59,411 nucleotides of DNA from the NCBI RefSeq assembly GCF_934330165.1, contig NZ_CAKRGI010000013.1, positions 1-59,411 of the forward strand, in the 5' to 3' direction. The translations under genes and the position numbers were made by a program. Shown here one piece after another: positions 46,627-55,365 of this stretch (positions are counted from its first letter, which is position 1; each line of letters starts with the position of its first letter). Below the pieces are notes generated by a model. The model made no database searches. It worked only from the letters and a program-made list of their open reading frames with translations, and was not told the DNA's origin. This stretch comes from an uncultured Mediterraneibacter sp. (GTDB lineage: Bacteria > Bacillota > Clostridia > Lachnospirales > Lachnospiraceae).

Positions 46627-48885
46627 ATGCAGAAGGTAAAAAGTTACCGAAACTTAATATTGGGCTGCTGTATGACTGGTATAGCGATGCTTCTTGCATT
46701 CTTTTTCCTGTATCATACTTATATTCAGGATATCATCTATGAGGAACGGTTAAACCAGATGGAAGAGATTACCCGTCAGATGTTTCAAAATCTGGAGGAT
46801 GTGATCGATTCCCACTGGGACCGGGTAACGGAAGAATGTAATTATCTGCGTGATGAAAACATACAGACTACAGATGAACTCTGCAGATATATGAAAAAGA
46901 AATATGAATTATCAGCATATGCAGATCACAAGATCACGTTGATGGCAGTGGATTCAGAAGGTGGATATTATACAGAATCCGGAAGCAGGGGACTTTTCCG
47001 GGATCTGGATTATTTTGAAGAGAGTTCTGAAAAGATTAGTTTTGTTTTTGATTCTATGACGGATAATCAGTCAAAGATGGTATTTCTGAATCGTCTGCCG
47101 GAGCCAATCTATCTTCAGAATGGAGAAAAGGAAACTTCAATTCTCTATTTTGGAATTGCTCAGGATATGGAGCAGTTGAATCCTTATTTTAACTGCGATG
47201 CATATAATGGAAACAACAGTGTGTATGTACTGGATGATAATGGATTTAAACTGTTTAACAGCAATCAGGTAGAATTGATCAAGGGACATAATGTTTTTTC
47301 TGTTTTACAGAATATGAGGTATCTTCACAATTCTTCCTTTGAGAAAACAAAAGCTGAACTGGAAGAAAAAGGCTGCAGTTATTCTAATGCAGTTCTGGAT
47401 GGAACAGAATATTTTTACGGATTAAGAAGAATGGAAAATGCCGAATGGACACTTATCTTTCTGGTTCCGGCAGAATATGTTGCTACAAATACCTTAAAAC
47501 TTGTCAATTTTGTTATGGTGTTTATTGTTATATTTACGGTGATCGTAGCTGTCTGTGTTATACTGGGGATTTCTTTTGTCATGCACAGAAACCAACAGGA
47601 AGCAATCCGTGTGGAGCGGGAAAACAATGCGAAGCTGGAAACAGTGAATGCGGAACTGCGTCAGGCAAAACTGGCGTCAGAGGAAGCTTTTCAGGTGGCA
47701 CAGGAAGCAAACAGATCCAAGAGCAGTTTTCTTGCCAATATGTCTCACGATATACGTACTCCTATGAATGCAATCATTGGTATGACATCACTAATCAGAT
47801 ATGATGCCGGTGATAAAGGCAAGGTAATGGAGTATGCGGATAAAATTGACACTTCATCACAGCATCTGTTAGGGATCATTAATGATGTTCTGGACATGAG
47901 TAAGATTGAAGCCGGAAAAACTGTTTTCAAATATTCTGACTTTTCTATCGTGGAGTTTATACAGGAACTTGACACGATATTTCATTCCCAAATACATGAA
48001 AAGCAGCAGACCTTTACAATTACAAAAGAAAATATCCGGCATGAGTGGGTGAATGGGGATCGAGTCCATTTGATGCAGATTTTCAGTAACCTGCTGTCTA
48101 ACGCAATAAAATATACCCAGGAAGGTGGAGAAGTTCAGCTTCTGGCAGAAGAATGTGAATCACATTCTTCTGTTTATGCTAAGTACCGCTTTTTAGTCAG
48201 TGATAATGGTATGGGAATGTCAGCAGATTTCAAGAATACAATTTTTGATATGTTTACCCGTGAAGAAAATTCCATGACAAATAAGATACAGGGAACCGGT
48301 CTTGGAATGGCAATTACCAAAAATCTGGTTGATGCAATGGGCGGAACCATCGATGTAGAAAGTGAACCGGGACAGGGAAGCTGTTTTGAGATCTTTATGG
48401 ATCTGAAAATTGCAGAAGAAGGATTTATTTCTCCGGGCTTACATGCAGAAACAGATGAGTGGGATAGTAATATCCTGCAGGGCATGAGATTTTTGTGTGC
48501 AGAGGATAATGTGATAAATGCAGAAATCCTGACAGAACTGTTAAAGATTGAGGGTGCAAAGTGTACCATTTGTGAAAATGGTGAAAGAGTTCTTGAGACA
48601 TTTGAAAGATCTGTACCAGGGGAATATGACATGATCCTGATGGACGTACAGATGCCTGTTATGAATGGTTATGAGGCAACAAAGGCAATCCGCAGAAGTT
48701 CACATGAACTGGCAAAAAAGATTCCGATCATTGCCATGACAGCCAATGCATTCTCAGAGGATATTCAGCGTTCTCTGGCAGCCGGTATGAATGCCCATGT
48801 TTCAAAACCGGTTGAGATGAAGGTGCTGGAAAAGACGATCAGAAGCATAAAATCCGGGGGGGGGCAGCGAAGTGCAGGTCATTGA
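46627..48885 (+). CDS. Hybrid sensor histidine kinase 1 (extracellular sensor, HisKA, HATPase, REC)
   Basis: A 752-residue membrane kinase. TM1 is about 8-30 and TM2 about 291-319, enclosing an extracellular sensor domain of about 260 residues (Cache-like by size and position, not confirmed). A coiled coil leads to HisKA with the phosphorylated histidine at about 374 (MSHDIRTPMN), then HATPase (SDNGMGM, GTGLGMAI) and a C-terminal receiver with the phosphoacceptor Asp at about 673 (ILMDVQMPVMNG). GGAGGGGAAGG precedes the ATG; the frame from 46588 overlaps the previous gene. It is the first of four related kinases. Confidence 0.92.
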   Translation: MQKVKSYRNLILGCCMTGIAMLLAFFFLYHTYIQDIIYEERLNQMEEITRQMFQNLEDVIDSHWDRVTEECNYLRDENIQTTDELCRYMKKKYELSAYADHKITLMAVDSEGGYYTESGSRGLFRDLDYFEESSEKISFVFDSMTDNQSKMVFLNRLPEPIYLQNGEKETSILYFGIAQDMEQLNPYFNCDAYNGNNSVYVLDDNGFKLFNSNQVELIKGHNVFSVLQNMRYLHNSSFEKTKAELEEKGCSYSNAVLDGTEYFYGLRRMENAEWTLIFLVPAEYVATNTLKLVNFVMVFIVIFTVIVAVCVILGISFVMHRNQQEAIRVERENNAKLETVNAELRQAKLASEEAFQVAQEANRSKSSFLANMSHDIRTPMNAIIGMTSLIRYDAGDKGKVMEYADKIDTSSQHLLGIINDVLDMSKIEAGKTVFKYSDFSIVEFIQELDTIFHSQIHEKQQTFTITKENIRHEWVNGDRVHLMQIFSNLLSNAIKYTQEGGEVQLLAEECESHSSVYAKYRFLVSDNGMGMSADFKNTIFDMFTREENSMTNKIQGTGLGMAITKNLVDAMGGTIDVESEPGQGSCFEIFMDLKIAEEGFISPGLHAETDEWDSNILQGMRFLCAEDNVINAEILTELLKIEGAKCTICENGERVLETFERSVPGEYDMILMDVQMPVMNGYEATKAIRRSSHELAKKIPIIAMTANAFSEDIQRSLAAGMNAHVSKPVEMKVLEKTIRSIKSGGGQRSAGH

Positions 48886-48948
48886 ACAGTGATAAATGGA
48901 AAGTAACCGGATATAAAAAATCGAAAAAATAGCAGGGATGGAAGATAA

Positions 48949-49764
48949 ATGAAAGGAAAAAGAGTGATTGCAGGCATTCTGCTTGCAGGAATTTTAGCAG
49001 TCACCCTGGCAGGGTGTAAAAACACAGATAACACAAAAGAAGAAACCGAAAAGCCTGTTATTACCCTCGGCAGCGATAACTATCCACCATATAATTATCT
49101 GAATGAGGATGGAATCCCGACAGGAATTGATGTAGAACTGGCTACGGAAGCATTCAAAAGAATGGGATATCAGGTGGAGGTTGTCCAAATTAACTGGGAG
49201 AAGAAAAAAGAACTGGTGGAGAGCGGAGAGATTGACTGTATCATGGGCTGCTTTTCTATGGAAGGACGTCTTGATGATTACCGCTGGGCAGGGCCATACA
49301 TAGCAAGCCGTCAGGTGGTTGCTGTAAATGAGAACAGTGATATCTATAAACTGAGTGATCTGGAGGGAAAGAATCTGGCTGTCCAGTCCACAACCAAACC
49401 GGAAAGCATCTTTCTGAACCGGACGGATGAGAGGATCCCCAAGCTGGGAAATCTGATCAGTCTTGGACACCGGGAACTGATCTATACGTTTCTGGGAAAA
49501 GGCTATGTAGATGCAGTCGCTGCACATGAGGAATCTATTGTTCAGTATATGAAGGATTATGATGCAAGCTTCCGTATCCTGGAAGAGCCTCTGATGATTA
49601 CCGGAATAGGCGTTGCTTTTGCAAAAGAGGATGACAGAGGAATCTGTGAGCAGATGAGCCAGACGCTGGAAGAAATGCGTCAGGATGGCACATCCCTGAA
49701 AATCATTGAAAAATATCTGGATGATCCCCAGAAGTATCTGGAGGTGGATGATCTTGGATATTAA
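48949..49764 (+). CDS. Family 3 solute-binding lipoprotein (amino-acid type) paired with a kinase
   Basis: A 271-residue exported binding protein. The lipobox is LAGC near residue 22. The fold shows TLGSDNYPPYNYLNEDGIPTGIDVEL, IDCIMGCFSMEGRL and LEGKNLAVQSTTKPES, typical of PBPb (amino-acid binding) domains. No permease or ATPase is nearby. The last 17 bp overlap the next hybrid kinase, so the two are translationally coupled; the binding protein probably delivers a ligand signal to it. Ligand unknown. Confidence 0.9.
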   Translation: MKGKRVIAGILLAGILAVTLAGCKNTDNTKEETEKPVITLGSDNYPPYNYLNEDGIPTGIDVELATEAFKRMGYQVEVVQINWEKKKELVESGEIDCIMGCFSMEGRLDDYRWAGPYIASRQVVAVNENSDIYKLSDLEGKNLAVQSTTKPESIFLNRTDERIPKLGNLISLGHRELIYTFLGKGYVDAVAAHEESIVQYMKDYDASFRILEEPLMITGIGVAFAKEDDRGICEQMSQTLEEMRQDGTSLKIIEKYLDDPQKYLEVDDLGY

Positions 49765-51910
49765 GAGCAAGACAAAAGAAAAACGAATCCAGCTGCTCGG
49801 TGGTCTGATTGGAATCTGTGTGGCTGTAGTCTCTCTGTTTTATTTCTTCCACGTAGAAAAAGCGGAAGCAGAGAAAAGAATGGTGGAGATTGTAAACTAT
49901 GTGAAAGTGCAGTGCTCCACCTACACCCATTATAATGAATCTTCGGAATCCAAAAGTCTCCTCCGTGCCATTGAAAGTGCCAGACAGATGAGTACAAATA
50001 TTAAAACTGAAACAGAAAACGGAGGCCAGGTAAGCGAGGATTTCCTGAAAGAAAACCTGCAGACTCTCTGGGTGGATGGCATCATTGTACTGGATACAGA
50101 AGGAAAGATGGATTGTGAATACAGTACGGATGAATCTCTGGCCAATGAGATTACAGAGTATCTGCAAAAAGATATTATCATGGATTTTGACGGATATGAA
50201 GAAAGAACTTATTCGGAACGGTTTGACAGGGAAAATGGATCACATGTCGACATTGCAGCCTGTGCCAGAAAAGATGCACCGGGTATTGTAGCAATCTACT
50301 ATTACACTTCTCCTGAATTTGCCAGAAACTATACACTGACGATACAGGGACTTTTAAACGGTTATAGTACTCAGAAAGATGGAACGATTCTTGTTGCAGA
50401 CGATGGAATCATTGTTGCCAGCAATGATGAGAGTCTGTTAGGACAGAATACGGCTAACAACGAAGTTGTTCAGGCAATGAAAAAGCATACAGACAGTCAG
50501 CACATTTACCATTTAAAGAATGAAGGAACCGGATGTTATGGAATCATGCTGAAGCAGCGGGATTATTATATTTATGCGTATCTTCCGGATACGGAAGTGT
50601 TCCATAACCTTCCATTAAGTGTGATAAGCGTTATTTTTCTTTATTTTCTGATGTTTAGTATATTCTGGTTCTGGACATATAGAACCAATCTGGCACACCG
50701 GAAACAGGAACAGGAAAAAGATGAAAAATATAAAGCAGAACTTCTGATAGCAGCAAAAAAGGCAGAAGCTGCCAATGAGGCAAAAACAGAGTTCCTTCAG
50801 CGGATGAGCCATGATATCCGGACTCCGATCAATGGAATCTGCGGACTTGTCAATATGGCAGACCATTATGCAGATGATACGGAGAAGCAGACAGAATACA
50901 GAGCAAAGGTGAAAGAGGCCTCCAATCTGCTGCTGGAACTGGTAAATGATGTTCTGGATATGAGTAAGCTTGAGTCAGGTGAAATCGTTCTGGAAGAGAT
51001 TCCGTTTAATCTAAGCAGTATTTCCAGAGAAGTATTTGTTGTGATCGAGCAGGTGGCTGCAGAACAGAATATCCGGATCGTGTGGGAGAAAAAAGAAATC
51101 ATACACCGGGATCTTATTGGAAGCCCGGGGTATGTGAAACGTGTGATGATGAATATCCTGTCCAATGCGGTGAAATATAACAGAGAAAACGGACAGATCT
51201 ATATCAGCTGTATTGAAATTCCATCCGAACAGCCGGAAATGACGACAATGGAATTTATCTGCCGGGATACGGGAATCGGAATGACTGAGGAGTTCCAGAA
51301 ATGTGTGTTTGAACCATTTGCACAAGAACATACAGGAAGCCGCACAAAGTTTGCCGGAACCGGTTTGGGAATGGCCATTTCAAAGAAGCTGGTCGAGAAA
51401 ATGGGTGGAACCATTACTTTTGAAAGCGAAAAAGGTGCAGGGACGACATTTGTGATCCGGGTTCCATTTAAAATAGATTTGGATGCGGATAAACGAGAAG
51501 AACAGGAGGATGTATCCGAAAATTCTATAAAGGGATTGCATATTCTTCTGTCGGAAGATAATGAGCTGAATATGGAAATCGCTGAATTTGTGCTTCAGAA
51601 TGAAGGTGCCGATGTGACAAAAGCATGGAATGGTCAGGAAGCTGTTGAGCTGTTCAGAAATAGTGAACCTGGTGAATTTGATGTCATTCTTATGGACATT
51701 ATGATGCCGGTCATGAATGGTTATGAAGCTGCAAAGATGATCCGGTCTCTGGACAGAGAGGATGCAAAGAAAATACCGATCATTGCAATGACAGCAAATG
51801 CGTTTACGGAGGACAGAATAAGGGCAAAAGAATCAGGGATGGATGAACATATTGCTAAACCTGTTGATGCGGAATTACTGATAAAAGTAATTCATAAATT
51901 GGTGAAATAA
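49748..51910 (+). CDS. Hybrid sensor histidine kinase 2
   Basis: A 720-residue kinase coupled to the binding protein before it. TM1 is about 14-35 and TM2 about 288-311, with an extracellular domain between. A coiled coil leads to HisKA with His at about 355 (MSHDIRTPIN), then HATPase (DTGIGMTEEF, GTGLGMAI) and a receiver with Asp at about 650 (ILMDIMMPVMNG). GGAGG lies only 3 nt before ATG 49748; TTG 49754 at 9 nt is an alternative start. The frame extends further upstream (49706) into the binding-protein gene without support. Confidence 0.91.
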   Translation: MILDIKSKTKEKRIQLLGGLIGICVAVVSLFYFFHVEKAEAEKRMVEIVNYVKVQCSTYTHYNESSESKSLLRAIESARQMSTNIKTETENGGQVSEDFLKENLQTLWVDGIIVLDTEGKMDCEYSTDESLANEITEYLQKDIIMDFDGYEERTYSERFDRENGSHVDIAACARKDAPGIVAIYYYTSPEFARNYTLTIQGLLNGYSTQKDGTILVADDGIIVASNDESLLGQNTANNEVVQAMKKHTDSQHIYHLKNEGTGCYGIMLKQRDYYIYAYLPDTEVFHNLPLSVISVIFLYFLMFSIFWFWTYRTNLAHRKQEQEKDEKYKAELLIAAKKAEAANEAKTEFLQRMSHDIRTPINGICGLVNMADHYADDTEKQTEYRAKVKEASNLLLELVNDVLDMSKLESGEIVLEEIPFNLSSISREVFVVIEQVAAEQNIRIVWEKKEIIHRDLIGSPGYVKRVMMNILSNAVKYNRENGQIYISCIEIPSEQPEMTTMEFICRDTGIGMTEEFQKCVFEPFAQEHTGSRTKFAGTGLGMAISKKLVEKMGGTITFESEKGAGTTFVIRVPFKIDLDADKREEQEDVSENSIKGLHILLSEDNELNMEIAEFVLQNEGADVTKAWNGQEAVELFRNSEPGEFDVILMDIMMPVMNGYEAAKMIRSLDREDAKKIPIIAMTANAFTEDRIRAKESGMDEHIAKPVDAELLIKVIHKLVK

Positions 51911-51962
51911 TTGATAGGGTAGTGTCAAATAAGCGGTGAAATATAGACAGGAGGACTAAAAT

Positions 51963-52198
51963 ATGACAATGCAAGAGTGTTATGAAGCTATTGGAGGAAA
52001 CTATGAAGAGAAGATGTTCAATGTATTCGTGTTTTATTACATCAAACATCTGTACAAAATAAAGAAATATCTGCCACGATAAAAGCGACGGTGGATAATA
52101 ACAGTCAGATGTATAGAATGAAATTGCATACATTGTGGTCGCCTTTAAAGAAGGATGGATACATTGGAATCATTGGATATTTTGACACTGTAAAATAG
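51963..52198 (+). pseudogene. Chimeric remnant: Hpt-like N-terminus joined out of frame to a PAS-like C-terminus
   Basis: ATG 51963 (after AGGAGG) opens a frame MTMQECYEAIGGNYEE that looks like the start of an Hpt phosphotransfer protein, but it leaves that similarity near 52010 and stops at 52082. One base out of phase, a second frame runs from about 52012 to TAG 52198, with NNSQMYRMKLHTLWSP and GYIGIIGYFDT, resembling the end of a PAS-like sensory domain. The simplest view is a deletion that joined two signalling genes. Family calls are by eye. Confidence 0.5.
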
Positions 52199-52245
52199 AA
52201 AAATGCAAAATTAGAGTAATTACAATGTCACGTAAAGGGATAAAA

Positions 52246-55038
52246 ATGAATAAATCAGTATTGCAAAGGGGTATCATTATAATATTGTGCAGCTGCATCC
52301 TTTTTTCAATCTGTCCGGTTTATGCTTTTGCAGCAGAAAATCAGAAAGAGAGAGTTGTCAGGATTGGTGTACCGGATGATACATATGATAAGATAAATGA
52401 AAATGGAAAAAGAAGCGGATACGGCTATGAATATCTGCAGAAAATCGCAGGTTATACCGGGTGGAACTATGAATATGTAGATTGTACATGGGAAAATTGT
52501 TTCGACAAATTAAAAAATGATGAGCTGGATATTATAGAAGGAATCTCTTATACGGAGGAACGGGCAGAGACTATGCTTTTTTCCGCTATTCCAATGGGAG
52601 ACGAAAGATATTATGTCTATGTAAAACCCGATCATACAGACATCTCATCCTCTGACACTGCATCTTTCAATGGGAAAAAGATTGGGGTGCTTATGGGTTA
52701 CCTGTCGGAAATGGTATTGAACGAGTGGGAAAAGAAATATGATCTGCATACACAGCATGTCAATGTTTCAAATAATGAAGATGCTTTGAAGAAAATTGTA
52801 GACGGAGAAATTGACGCTTTTGTATCGTTAGAGGATTCCCGTCTGGATGGGTACGGAATGGTGGCCTTAACGAATCTCGGAAGTTCAAAAATATATTTTG
52901 CGATTGGCCAGAGTCATTCTGATTTAAAGACAGAGCTGGATAATGCTATGAGAAGGATCACAGATGATAATCCTTATTATGCAGATGAATTGCATAAGCA
53001 GTTTCTATCAGTGGACAGTGTATATTTTCTGACGGGAGAAGAACAGAAATGGCTGTCAGAGCATGGAACAATCAAAATCGGTTATTTGATAAACGATGGC
53101 GGGGTCAGTACTCTTGATATAGCAACCGGAAAAGTGAGCGGCCTGATCATGGATTACACCCAGCTTGCACAAAACTGCCTGGAAGGACAGACTTTGAAAT
53201 TTGACCTGAAGGGCTATGATTCACAAGAGGATATGCAAAAAGCGTTGCATGATGGAGAAATTGATATGATTTTTCATGTGATGCAAAATACGAATGCTGC
53301 CGAAGACCTGGGCTATGATTTAACAGATACTGTCTGGAAGTATAATATGGCGGCTGCAACGGTTAAAAATAGTTTTGATGAAAATGCTGAAAATACGGTT
53401 GCGATACCAAGAGAAGACAGTGATTTGAAGTCTTATATTTCCTATAATTATCCACAGTGGCATGTGAAGGAATATGATACATGGAAGGATGCAAAGAGGG
53501 CTGTTTATAATGGAAAAGCAGACTGCATGATTATGGACTCAGGCAAGTTGGAACAATATTCTGATGATAATAAACTGCATAGTGTTTTTCTGGAAAAGTA
53601 CGGTATGGTGTCATTTGCAGTCAGACGTGGAAATAGCATGCTGCTGTCTGTCCTGAATAAGACTATAAAAACAATGTCTGCTTCAAAATTCTCCAATGCT
53701 GTGTATATGTATGACAGTAATCTGAAGAAAGTTACGGCAAAGGAGTTTATACGGGACAATTTCCGGGGCTTTACGGTGCTTGTTGTATCTGTTTTTTTGA
53801 TCGTGCTGATACTGATACTTGGATTACTCCAAAAAGCCAGAATTGCAGAGAAAAAGGCAAAAGAGGCACAGAAGCAGGCAGAAAAGGCGAACAGTGCAAA
53901 GACAGATTTTTTGAGACATATGAGCCACGATATCCGGACACCTTTAAATGGAATTAGTGGGATGATCAATATATCAGAGCGTTATTTTGGCGATAAGGAA
54001 AAACTGTATGAATGTAAAGCGAAGGTAATGCAATCGATGGACTATCTGCAGTCCCTTCTGAATAATGTCCTGGATATCGGAAGAGTAGAATCCGGAACAT
54101 TGCAGTTGGAACACAAGCCTTTTGATCTGATTGCGATGCTTGCAAAACAGATTTCGATTGTTGAGATAAATGCAAAGGAGTATGGTATCCGCTTTGAAGG
54201 CGGAGCTTCCATGAGTACTTTTCATCACAGATATTTTATTGGCAGTGAGGAATATTTAAACCGTCTTCTTATGAATCTTACCGGAAATGCTGTTAAATAT
54301 AACCGAAGAGGTGGTAAAGTAATCCTGTATTTCAATGAGATTTCAAGTGATGACAAGACGGCAGTTTTTGAATTTGTATGTTCCGATACGGGACTTGGTA
54401 TGAGCGAAGAATTTCAGAAACATGCATTTGAATCCTATGCCCGGGAAGGAAAAGAAACAACGAATGGATATAGTGGTGCCGGACTTGGACTTTCTATTGT
54501 AAAAGATATTGTGGACAGGATGAATGGAACAATCAAACTGGAAAGTAAAGAAAATGTAGGTACAACGTTTACCGTTACGATACCACTTGAGATTGATCAT
54601 AATGCTGAGAAGGAACAGCAAAAAAAAGTGGAAAAGCCTGATCTGTCGGGTAAGAGTGTATTATTAGTTGAGGATAATGAGCTAAATCTGGAAATTGCAA
54701 AAATGCTGCTGGAAGATGAAAAGATGGTTGTGACTACGGCAGAAAATGGCAAGGAGGCTGTGGATATTGTTTCCCAGTCAGTTCCAGGCAGATTTGATAT
54801 TATTTTTATGGATATCATGATGCCGGTAATGGATGGATTAGAAGCAGCCAGACAGATAAGGACATTGAACCGTAAAGATACAAAAAAGATACCCATCATT
54901 GCGATGACAGCGAATGCATTTCAGGATGATATCATGGACTGCATAGATGCCGGAATGAATGCACATATTGCAAAACCCATTGACAGTAAAAAAATAGAGG
55001 ACACTTTGCTATTGGTTTTAAAACAGAAAATGCAGTAA
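52246..55038 (+). CDS. Hybrid histidine kinase 3 with two fused periplasmic binding domains
   Basis: A 930-residue kinase with a signal peptide (about 1-30), two family 3 binding domains (about 36-258, RIGVPDDTYDKINENGKRSGY; about 275-488, TIKIGYLINDGGVS), one membrane segment (about 508-530), a coiled coil, HisKA with His at about 561 (MSHDIRTPLN), HATPase (DTGLGMSEEF, GAGLGLSIV) and a receiver (FMDIMMPVMDG). This BvgS-like order places ligand binding and kinase in one chain. AAAGGGA precedes ATG 52246; an earlier ATG (52225) is less well spaced. No adjacent response regulator. Confidence 0.92.
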   Translation: MNKSVLQRGIIIILCSCILFSICPVYAFAAENQKERVVRIGVPDDTYDKINENGKRSGYGYEYLQKIAGYTGWNYEYVDCTWENCFDKLKNDELDIIEGISYTEERAETMLFSAIPMGDERYYVYVKPDHTDISSSDTASFNGKKIGVLMGYLSEMVLNEWEKKYDLHTQHVNVSNNEDALKKIVDGEIDAFVSLEDSRLDGYGMVALTNLGSSKIYFAIGQSHSDLKTELDNAMRRITDDNPYYADELHKQFLSVDSVYFLTGEEQKWLSEHGTIKIGYLINDGGVSTLDIATGKVSGLIMDYTQLAQNCLEGQTLKFDLKGYDSQEDMQKALHDGEIDMIFHVMQNTNAAEDLGYDLTDTVWKYNMAAATVKNSFDENAENTVAIPREDSDLKSYISYNYPQWHVKEYDTWKDAKRAVYNGKADCMIMDSGKLEQYSDDNKLHSVFLEKYGMVSFAVRRGNSMLLSVLNKTIKTMSASKFSNAVYMYDSNLKKVTAKEFIRDNFRGFTVLVVSVFLIVLILILGLLQKARIAEKKAKEAQKQAEKANSAKTDFLRHMSHDIRTPLNGISGMINISERYFGDKEKLYECKAKVMQSMDYLQSLLNNVLDIGRVESGTLQLEHKPFDLIAMLAKQISIVEINAKEYGIRFEGGASMSTFHHRYFIGSEEYLNRLLMNLTGNAVKYNRRGGKVILYFNEISSDDKTAVFEFVCSDTGLGMSEEFQKHAFESYAREGKETTNGYSGAGLGLSIVKDIVDRMNGTIKLESKENVGTTFTVTIPLEIDHNAEKEQQKKVEKPDLSGKSVLLVEDNELNLEIAKMLLEDEKMVVTTAENGKEAVDIVSQSVPGRFDIIFMDIMMPVMDGLEAARQIRTLNRKDTKKIPIIAMTANAFQDDIMDCIDAGMNAHIAKPIDSKKIEDTLLLVLKQKMQ

Positions 55039-55118
55039 GACAATTCTTTGTGTTGTGTTTCTGACAGCCCCGGTCAGGGCGGCAGATTCAGATGAAGATA
55101 TTGATGCGACAGTGCAAT

Positions 55119-55299
55119 TTTATCTCAGTCGAGAAGACTCCCACTTCTGCAAGTGGTGAGTAATAACAAGTCTTTCTCAGTGGGAGTACAATCTCCGACT
55201 GAGATAAACGCTCCGCGGGGATGTGCAGTGATTCTGAGAAGAATATGTCAGCTTTCGCTGACCAGAATCACGCACCAAGTCTCACGTGCGTTCGACTTG
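55119..55299. ncRNA. Candidate structured RNA or IS200/IS605-type end (no coding gene)
   Basis: Dense nested complementarity in the 327-bp gap between two kinases. A 13-bp perfect stem joins 55119-55131 and 55196-55208 (TTTATCTCAGTCG). Inside are AAGACT/AGTCTT (55134-55139 with 55169-55174) and CCACTT-ctgc-AAGTGG (55141-55156); an alternative 9-bp pair ACTCCCACT/AGTGGGAGT (55137-55145 with 55179-55187) competes with these. A second domain pairs 55223-55236 with 55263-55275 (13 bp, one bulged A), around GTCAGC-tttc-GCTGAC (55247-55262). CAAGTC/GACTTG (55276-55281 with 55294-55299) closes the 3' end. Strand and identity are unknown. Confidence 0.5.
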
Positions 55300-55313
55300 A
55301 ATAAAACAGGAGG

Positions 55314-55343
55314 TTGACAAGGAGATGTATAGAGAAATATATT
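55314..55343 (+). promoter_or_regulatory. Promoter of hybrid kinase 4
   Basis: A perfect TTGACA (55314-55319) and TATATT (55338-55343) with an 18-bp spacer, 23 bp ahead of the gene. It lies directly after the self-complementary region. Confidence 0.6.
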
Positions 55344-55365
55344 TGACAGACAGGAGATTTAAAAT

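Noticed and set aside
55055..55160. Open frame reading ILCVVFLTAPVRAADSDED, resembling a signal peptide
   Set aside because: No start codon with a ribosome binding site, and it runs into the self-complementary region; judged a chance frame.
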